64,000 bases of DNA from Lumbricus rubellus (Eukaryota; Annelida; Clitellata; Crassiclitellata; Lumbricidae). The position numbers were made by a program, and so were the translations under genes. The notes beneath the pieces are model-generated. The model ran no database searches. It was given only the letters and a program-made list of their open reading frames with translations, and was not told the origin of the DNA. The DNA is taken from NCBI GenBank assembly GCA_945859605.1, contig OX243820.1, forward strand, positions 27,993,896-28,057,895, read 5' to 3'. Every line of letters starts with the position of its first letter. The stretch's first letter is position 1. Below, one piece after another: positions 51,213 through 60,500 of this stretch.

Positions 51213-51290
51213 GGGTCGGGAGCGCCTCTGAGTAGATTTTCTTGAAGAGGCGCTATATAAATGCCTGAAATGAATGAATGAATGAATCTA
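51213..51290 (+). mobile_element. LINE-type 3' tail
   Basis: gggtcgggagcgcctctgag, gaagaggcgctatataaatg and a GAAT run; between genes 2 and 3. Confidence 0.6.
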
Positions 51291-52242
51291 ATGGAGCCAA
51301 CCTGGCAACCTTAACACTTGAGTGCCCAAGGTATTTTTTGGTACACGAAGGCCCAAAGGGGGTTCCGCGCGGACCCCAGCGTTTCATGCTAATTTCTTGA
51401 GAAGGGATTGGAATATCGTAACAGAATTTGGTTCTATGTAATCCCAAATGAATTTGCAATCGATTGATGTATCTTATATCACAATAGCACCACCTGGTGT
51501 AAAATAATAGTGTAAAAATCTCGTGATACATTTTATGCTGTTTGCGTTATTTACAGAAGGAAGTCTATACGATTGTATGAATATCAGCCGTATGTCTTGC
51601 GGTACCCTTAGTATATGCTGTGGTTGTGGGGTACAGGGTAGGACAATATACTCACGCAAAATATACCATTCTATGCCCAAATGGTTGGTCTAGGAATACC
51701 TAAAAGCATTTCTGCAGATTCATAGCCTTTAAAACGTTATACGGGAAAAACAAGCCTGGGGTCCGGTCGGACCTCCCTTGGGCACTAGAGGATTAAAAAC
51801 ATCAGTTTCTACGAAAACAGTAGGTGCACATAATAATATGTTATGACGCACAGCCCGATGGCGATGGCTTAAGCGTTGGTAATAATTGATATCTGCTGTC
51901 GAATTACAAGTATTCCATATCTACGTGTCCCGTCATCACCCACAGAAGTCTGGGATTGTTTGGGTGTTGATATCGATCCCAACGATCGAGTCTGTTGACA
52001 ATTTTTAAATGTAGGCCTAGGATTTGACGCATGAATATTAGTCTATATATAGGCTTATGCCCTATACACATAATAACATATAGATTCTAAGCTTGCAGCA
52101 TGATAGTTATATACAATACATGCGCAAACAGATAAATCTTACATAGCCTTATAGATCTATATCGATCTCTGCGCATGCATTGACGCATTGCCTACCATCT
52201 GGTTAACATTCGATTAATCAAATTGTTGACTCTGTCACTGCT

Positions 52243-52390
52243 TTTATAGACCTGCAATTCGAGACGGCATCATCAATGTGGAGCAGCGATTATCATAGCA
52301 CACATCATTTCGGTCTTATTGGTATTCCATTCGACCATTATAATAAATCAGAGCTTTGCTATCGGTTCTACATCTTTGCTTCTTACAGAT
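52243..52390 (+). promoter_or_regulatory. Putative gene 3 promoter and 5' leader exon
   Basis: tttataga at 52243-52250, then the same cgagacggcatcatcaatg block as gene 2 and a strong donor (gtaagt at 52391). The coding exon's own acceptor (ttttag ends at 54439) shows an upstream exon. The intervening intron is swollen by repeats and a mariner remnant. Confidence 0.45.
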
Positions 52391-52859
52391 GTAAGTATTA
52401 GGATAGAAAATGAAAGCGACGTCTTTGGAAACTGTTGATAACTCGGCAGAAATCCTCATAGTCGTAGGCTTCACATTTCCAAAGAGCGACCTTAAATGTA
52501 AGTGCAGGGCACCAATTTATTCTCGAGCGCAGGAGTAGACGGGGATCAATTTCCAGCGGAGGTCTGAGTCCGGTAGCAGAAGGAGGAGAGAGTGGAGTCA
52601 GATCACAGAGGTCCAGACAAGGTGGATTTCGTTGAGGACGAGCAAACTTGGAGGGCGTCGGATTAGGAGAGTGAATTTTTGATGAGTTATTTCTGTGGTT
52701 TCGAGATAGAGGTAGAGAGAATTATTTACTATCAATAGATCTTAGAGAGGAGGCAAGGCCGCAGCCAGTATCTTTTGCGAGACATAAAAATGTATCCCTT
52801 CAAGGTTAGCCCACTACTCAGTTTTGTATCCAACCCGGGCTTTTAAAGAACAGTTTTAT

Positions 52860-54335
52860 GATCAAGATGAAGCTTTCTGGGGGAACAAAGAGCAGCAGGC
52901 TGTGGAGGGAGCCCGTTGAAATAAAGTATCCGGGGGAAGAATATTTCCTCCCCCAACGAAGCAAAGTCTCCACCGTTGATCGCGAAATCGGCTACAATCG
53001 CATAAAATTAATAGATAAGCATATCAAACCGTTAGTTTGCGTTGCTAACACGATAACACGTTATTTAACACGAATATGTATATTGTTAGATTCTGCTATA
53101 TATAGTAAGTTGTACTATATATATTTGATAGCAGCTCTAACACGTGTAAAGGTCATGAGACCTATTTACTCCAAATCATGTGAGATGGAGGAGTGGCTGT
53201 CGAAGGATAAAAGGCATGGATCTGTTTGTAACCGTCGGAATTGGGCTGTAGAAATTGTGGAGGCGAATTCGTGATCCCGTTGATCATTTTTGGCGTCGAA
53301 GACGAATTCTCCTCTTGAAGACGTTTGCAGATTCGAACCATGTCTAGTCCTGTCAGTCGTGTTCGGTGACGTGTTTTCTTCTGCCGTGCGGCGTTCGGGT
53401 TTTACTGTAACGTCAGGGTCACGTATGTTAATCTTCTCTCCAATTCTTGTATTTTATCGTGTATGTTTTTGTTTCATTATATCGTTTATATTTTATGAAA
53501 CTGTCTTTTTATGACTGTTTTAGCGAGAATCCATTTTTCCCTTAGAGTATCTAAGAGTTCGAACCATAGAGCCACGGGACTTATAACAATATACACTGTG
53601 CCCCATAAAAAAACCACACCAAAAACTTTGTCATGAAACGCATGTAAGTCTAATGCTAAATAAGAAAAAGTAATGTTTCATTTAAGAAGATGTTCGAAGT
53701 GATGTCCCTTCGCTTGAACGCAGGCTCTCAGCCTTGGCCGCCACTGTTCAATAGCTTTGTCAATGACACTCTGCTTCAACTGTGCCCACACAACGATGAG
53801 GCGCTCCTTCAACTCGTTGATGTCCCGTATTGCTGTTTGGTAGACGCGTTCCTGTATTAGACCCCAAATTCTGTAGTCAACGGGATTGAGGTCTGGTGAG
53901 TTTGCTGGCCAGAGTTCCGATCCAATGAAGCTTGGTGTTTCACGTCGCAGCAACGCAATGGTGTCCTTTGCGCGATGTGCTGGGGCGCTGTCCTATAAGT
54001 TACTAATCTCTGTTTAAATGTTTCCAAATACGCCTAGTCTGCGTCACTGCCTCCAACAGCAACCACTTCTGTGAGTAAGTAAAATGCAAATATTTTGTGG
54101 CAAAATTATTTGAGAAACAACGTGCAAACTTTTATTACAATTGGCTTATAGTTTTATAGAAGATTTTTGAAAAGTTTTTTGGTGTGTTTTTTATGGGGCA
54201 CAGTGTATATATACTTTTACACCAGAAAATGTCTTCCAAAACAGATTTTCAGCCAGGGGAGACTCTGTTTTGGGGGAGACTTTGTATTTTAGGGAGACTT
54301 TATTTCGTGACACCGGCAACATAAGGGCGCGAGGC
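52860..54335. repeat. Dispersed repeat with gagactttatttc motifs, copy A
   Basis: Segments around 52910-53035 and 54225-54330 match 60100-60205 and 60600-60720 (cgaaatcggctacaatcgca, cagattttcagccag, gagactttatttcg). Interrupted by the mariner remnant. Nature unknown, probably another transposon. Confidence 0.5.
53594..54205 (-). mobile_element. Mariner/Tc1-type element, internally deleted, 612 bp
   Basis: About 36-bp inverted ends CACTGTGCCCCATAAAAA / TTTTTATGGGGCACAGTG, flanked by TA. The minus-strand ORF 53678-53953 is the C-terminal part of a mariner transposase (WPANSPDLNPVDYRIWG, the block containing the last catalytic Asp). The N-terminal part is missing. In the first intron of gene 3. 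Confidence 0.85.
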
Positions 54336-54460
54336 TGATCGGTAACTGTAGTTATGATTATGGGTAGCCAATTTAAATAATTTAATGCAATTGCTGCTAC
54401 AACTGATCGATTTATGAGCGATTAATCATTGTTTTTTAGAGAAATCTTGGATCAGTCACG

Positions 54461-54524
54461 ATGCGACCAGTTGGTATATTGGTGGTGCTTGTTCTGGTTG
54501 TGCTTCAAACAGCCAGGCTATCAG
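54461..54524 (+). CDS. Gene 3 exon: start codon and signal peptide
   Basis: ATG at 54461; MRPVGILVVLVLVVLQ then TARLS; donor gtcagt at 54525; phase 1 end. Differs from gene 2's signal exon at only a few bases, as do the 21 untranslated bases before it. Confidence 0.85.
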
Positions 54525-57500
54525 GTCAGTGGTCAGATGGTCTTACAGAACTTGCCGATTCCAACACGATGTCTGTATGTATATACATAATCACTTGTCA
54601 TAGCGCCCTTCAAGATTACTACCGGTACTCAGAGGCGCACCCAGCTGCAGCGAGGACACTGAATCAGAGTTTCACGCCAAAGCGCATGAGTACGATAATA
54701 ATATAATTGTTGTAAACCATTTATTCATTCCGTCCGTTCAATCTATGGATTTCTATAGCACCTTTTCAAGAGACAAAAGAACTAGGCCCTAATTCAGAAA
54801 CGCTCCAAGCCCAGCGCGGTTAAAGCAAGAAGACTTGAGTGATTTACAAAAAGAAGTTTATTGGTCAGAGGAGATTTTCATCTTACGCCGGTTCAAATGG
54901 AGGTAAATCTACCGTGGTAGGCTACAACCAAGAACACCCAATATTACCAAATCAAACTGTTGTTATTTATGTTGAAAATAATTAGCATTATACCTGCCGT
55001 AAAATGGGGTAACATTGGCATGTTTTGGAGGGTTTTTGTGGGATAACACCTAAACGAGACGAGCAAAAGTCTTGATTAGTTAAACTATGAGCACTATGGA
55101 TGGTACCTACGACCCTGTAGAATTTGAAAATTTAGAAAACATTATTTCTATACTTTAAAAATCTTTGGGAAAAAAGACAAAGTTACCCCGGACCTGGGGT
55201 AACTTTGGCACCATGTATTGTTTCAACTTGAGACCACTTTTAGACCAATCCTGAGTAACTTTGGCATCCGAACATGTTTTTAAAACGTATTGCGCATGTG
55301 TGTCACGCCCAAATCTTTTTACAAATTGAAAATCCTTCCATGGAGACCGATTTTATAACTGTGTTAAGCTTGTACCGTCCGGAACCACAAAATCTGTCAC
55401 CTTGGTAACCAAAAACTGCATCATCAGTCGCTTTCAACATGGGTCAGCTCTCAAGTCTACTTCATTAACCTGCATTGCTTTCCTGCAGTATCCAATTTCT
55501 TCTCCCCATCACTTTTTGATTAGATACTCTTGAACAGACACAATGTAAATGTCTGAAATCACCTTGACCACGATTTTCTCGGATCATTTCAATCAAGCTG
55601 GCATCCAAGGTTCTTGCGACTCATACTGGTTCTGCACCATCCGGTAGACGTTCAAGGGACCATCCTCACTCACTTAGGGGAGGTCAGACATTTGTGACGA
55701 TGTGCCGGTCCCATACTAAATATCATAATTATAAATTTTGGGTTGGCACGTGACGATGAGGGTCAAAAATCGTCCAAAATTGCGTGACGTCATTTATGGA
55801 CGGCCCCTAAGGACAAATTCTGGGTTGCATGGGTGGTACGAAGCGATGACTCCAAGATTTTGATTATATACGGGTATTAACATGTTTCTCTATGTTAATA
55901 CGTAGTCTAGTACCCTGTGCCAAAGTTACCCCGCAGTGCCAATGTTACCCCATTTTACGGTACTCCATTTGTTTTTCTCTTACCTCCAGTAGGGGCGCCA
56001 ATAGATGCGACCATAGATACTACAGTTGTGCCGACGACCATAGACACGACAGGTGTGCCGACGAACATAGATACGACAGTTGTGCCGACGACCATAGACA
56101 CGACAGGTGTGCCGACGAACATAGATACGAAAATTGTGCCGACGACCAGAGATACGACAGTTGTGCCGACGAACATAGATACGAAAATTGTGCCGACGAC
56201 CAGAGATACGACAGTTGTGCCGACGACCATAGAAACGACAATTGTGCCGACGACCATAGACACGACAACTGTGCCGACGACCATAGAAACGACAATTGTG
56301 CCGACGACCATAGATACGACAGTTGTGCCGACGACCATAGATACGACAGTTGTGCCAACGACCATAGATACGACAGTTGTGCCGACGAGCGTAGATTCGA
56401 CGATTGTGCAGACGACCACATTCTGTGCACCACCCACGTGTGACGACAACTGCTTCCTGGACACATATTCAGGTGGATGTCCGACGCAGTGCATCTGTGG
56501 TGATCCGATCTGCATGGTTAGAAAAAACACAACTAATACAACATCTAAACAAATTAATTTCTTATAAAAGATCTTAGGACTAACACGATGGATTATTATT
56601 ACCATGATCATCGTCGTGTAGACCTATATGACAACGCGCGCTCAAATCATATCTCAAAATGCTATCGTGCGACGTAAGCCTAGTTTTGCTAGATCGGATC
56701 ACATTTTTTATGTAGCCTAAATACCACGACTCTTGGCACATCTAAATGCAACCGTTCGTTCAAATATGAAACTGGATCATTTGAAAAAGCAGCAAGCTCG
56801 TCTATTAACGTTCAATGTTCATAATAACTATGTAGCACTATGCTCATGCTTAGTATGAAGCAATCAAAGAACACAGACGATGATTGATTAGGTATTGGTG
56901 CGCCTAAGAAGACAAAGGATTGAAAGAGGCTTTGCTTCAAAATGTGGTTCGTGGTTTTATTTAACAATATTGAATTCTGGTCCAGTGCAGCGTTGCCACT
57001 CCTTGGGTTTTTTCACAAGATCTTGGGTTTTTTTATCCGAACTTGGGAAATGGGGTTTTTTTGCGAAGAACTTGGGATTTTTCTTGTTTTTTTTTCGGCC
57101 AAAAAAATCTTGGTTTTTTTCTTCGAACTTGGGAAATGGGTTTTTTTCGGGGAAAACTTGGGTTTTTCGGGCAAAAGCTTGGGGTTTTGCTTGTGAATCT
57201 TTGAAAGATTCGGGCCAAATGACTACAAAAAAGGTCGTCAACTTTTTTGGACGGCAAAATGATAAAAAAAAATTCCGAAAAATTTGGCCGGATGAATTAA
57301 AAAAGTCATCAGAAATTTTTCGGACAAAAAATGTGAAAATTTCGGAATATTTGGGCAACTTGGGTTTTCTTGGGGTTTTTTGACCGACCAACTTGTTTTT
57401 TTTTTATTTTTCAGGATGGCAACGCTGGTCCAGTGCGATGCTCAAATTCAGCATCATTCCACTGAAGCATATCAATTCAATATACAATTATATACAATAT

Positions 57501-60500
57501 ACAATTATATACAATATACAATTATATACAATATACAGTTATACAGATACAATATGTATGGCTTGTAGGCCTAGTTATAATAATTATTGTGCAACGAGTC
57601 ACGTCAATTATTGCACAAAAATAGTGCAATGCTAAACGAGACATTGTTGGTTACTGGCGCTATATAAGACCTGTCAACTTCTGCATATCCTTCATAGTAA
57701 CTGATGTAATTTCGTTTGCAATCTAAGAACAGATCTACCATTTTAAAATTGATTATCCATCATGGGCTGTGTCTTAATTAATATAAGTGAAAACCGATCT
57801 CGCGAAACGTCGTCTGATAACCGCTGCTTTGCTGCTCCAGCCGCTAATGCTTCATGCATTTGGAGACCGACGCTATGAAAATCACTAATACTGTATTGAT
57901 TAAGGCATGCAGACATGCAAGCAATATTTACCTTTTAGTTGTTTTCTATTATAGCTCGTTTCGTGTGGTGCTGATGCAGACTGTGTTCAGACCAACGAAT
58001 CTCCAGAGGGTTATATCTGCGTTCCAAGATATGGTAAAGTCTGCGTCAGACAATTATCTCAGTAGTAGAGTCATAACTGTTTGTTTAACTTGTTTGTATG
58101 TGCACTTGTTATAGCGCCCCTTCAAGCTCTATCTACTCGGAGGCGCTCCCGAATGCAGAGCGGACATTGCATCGGAGTTTCACGCTGAAGCGCTCAGCAA
58201 TTTTGAGTGAAAGACTTGCCCAAGGTCCTTACGTGGTAAGGTGGATTCAAACCTCTGGCTCCAAGGTAACGACGCCACCACTACGCCACCGCACCCCACT
58301 GTGTTCGTAATCGAGCAAAACCAGATTCAGGACTTATCATATTAATCAGGCTACTTAACAGAAACAAAATTGCCATTTTTAACGATTCAAGATTAAACTA
58401 CGATGAAGTAAAGCATGCAATTACGCATGTAAGTTAACCCTTTAATGCCGGAGGGTATACATGTAGGATTTCCCATACCATTTACTTCTATCTCGGCCTT
58501 AAAGAGTTAAGCATTAGGCTAAAATCTTAAGGTCAACGCGAAAATTATTCATTCATATTATCTGCATCGTGTAATATAATAATAGTAGTTGATATTCGTG
58601 CTGAAAGATGCTTGAAATATTATGCTTCATTCAATACATGGATTCCTATCGTTACATCATCTGCAGCGACGACCCTCGAGCCGACCAGCGATCCGACCAT
58701 AGAAACGTCTGCGCCACCGTGTGAAGACTTGTCGTGGTGTACAGGATCGTGCTACTTAGATTACGGTTACAATTACCTGACCTATGGATGTCCGACTTGC
58801 ATCTGTGCTGATTATTGGGGGTCCCCCTGCGAGGTGAGAAGCACTGCAAAAAACAATGATAATTATTATTGGACCTAAGAATCATCTTCATCGTGATCGT
58901 CGTCCTCGCATTTTTGGCCACAGTGACCATTCAAATTATTCATTCACTGATGTATGTAGGGCCATTGTAGGCCCTATTGTAGCCTACGCAGAGCGGTGTT
59001 TGTATGTGCACTTGTTATAGCGCCCCTTCAAGCTCTCTCTACTCAGAGGTGTGGGTTCCAATAAGGCAGCTTTGAGGCCATACCCAAAACATTCAGATGG
59101 CAATTATCGCCTGCACATCATTAATTTTTGACCCACTCATTTAAATGCAAGCTTGTGAAAGTGTAGACATAGTAAGTACAGAGTGGGCCATAAAGAAACC
59201 CCTACGGTTTTAGTCAGAATCTTGGCTAGAAGTTAGAATTTCTAAATATCACACATTCTTCAGGCTTAAGAATAAAGTCGTAGCATACGTAGGCCCCTTA
59301 GCCCCTACAAAAGCCAAATTTCAAATATAAAAAAGTCATAGGCCTACCTCTTTCGGTGAGTCCATCGACTGTCTTTTATTTGGGATTGATCAACGCATCT
59401 AAAACACTCAGTCTTAGAAAGGTTCTGAAACATTTCTATGTGCTTTTGTAGTACGCTTCTTGCGGCCCCGATCAAAACTGTATCCAGAACGGCGACTATT
59501 TCTGGGATTATACATGCGCTCCAAGATATGGTAAATTCTACTTCCGAACAACATCTTAGTTATAAAATTATGTCATACAACAATAACGCTCCTATTTAGA
59601 CACCGACAGAGTATATTTATGAAGTTAATTAATTGAGCCTGCTTACAAACTTTCTTCTGACATTATAAGTCTCAATCTCTTTACGGTCTGGCGAAACACC
59701 ATGTAGCCTATTATATCATGTTGTGTTCATGCCCTTGAGTCTTGATCATCCGCAGCCGCTGAAGAAAGTTTTCTTTTAAATAAAGATGACAACAATTTCC
59801 TAACGCTGCTGCATTTTTCTCGCGCAGTTTCCTAGGCTGTGCTCTATTTTTTTCTTGTGACTTAAATCAGGGCTTTTGAAAGGAATTTTCTCAACTGCAC
59901 AACCAACATTTTTTATCTGGTGACACAATGGCAGAAAAATGTCTGACATCGTTCGCCAGAAATTTACCCCAAAAACCTTGCCAGTTGCCGGTGTCGCGTG
60001 ACAGAGTCTTCCCTAAAAGTCTCCCCACCGGAGACTTCATTTCGAAGCAGATTCCCCCCTTCCGGTGGATCTGTTCCAGAATAGATTCGCTCCCCGGAGA
60101 CTATATTCTGAAATAAAGTCTCCGAGGGAGAGAATAATTTTATTTCCTCTGCCTACGAAATAAAGTCTCCCCATTGAGCATGAAATCGGCTACAGTCGCA
60201 TAACATTTACGGTATAGCATGGGCGCCCGCACATAGAGGCAAGAGGGGGCACTTGACCCCCTGGACAGTTGACACCTATTTTTAACTAATAGACCTACTT
60301 TGGGGTTTTAACTAATTTATTCGCTTTAAAACTTAATTATACTAATGAAGCACAAAGTAAAGCTACTAAATCTACGTCAAACTAGAAGCCTTAATAAAAA
60401 AAAACATGCGTTTAATTTTCTGTCTTGCATTTTTCAAGCTTTTGTTATAAAAAAAACTTACCGTGACCATCGTGTTTTGCCACTCCTGCAAAAAATTTCT

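Larger units (their letters stand above)
50772..52240. other. Region between genes 2 and 3
   Basis: LINE tail and hAT end, then from about 51790 sequence homologous to the gene 2 upstream region (41280 on), with an intervening segment of unknown nature (51300-51780). Confidence 0.45.

Noticed and set aside
52858..53514. ORFs of 138 and 74 aa in gene 3's first intron
   Set aside because: They overlap a dispersed repeat and show no domain or splice context.
55892..56611. Cys/Asp/His-rich plus-strand ORF and Val/Ser-rich minus-strand ORFs
   Set aside because: Other frames of the 27-bp repeat; only the Thr-rich frame joins the signal and antistasin exons in phase.
56895..57391. Overlapping Phe/Lys-rich ORFs on both strands
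   Set aside because: Produced by the internal repeats of the hAT element 56988-57427; no known domain.
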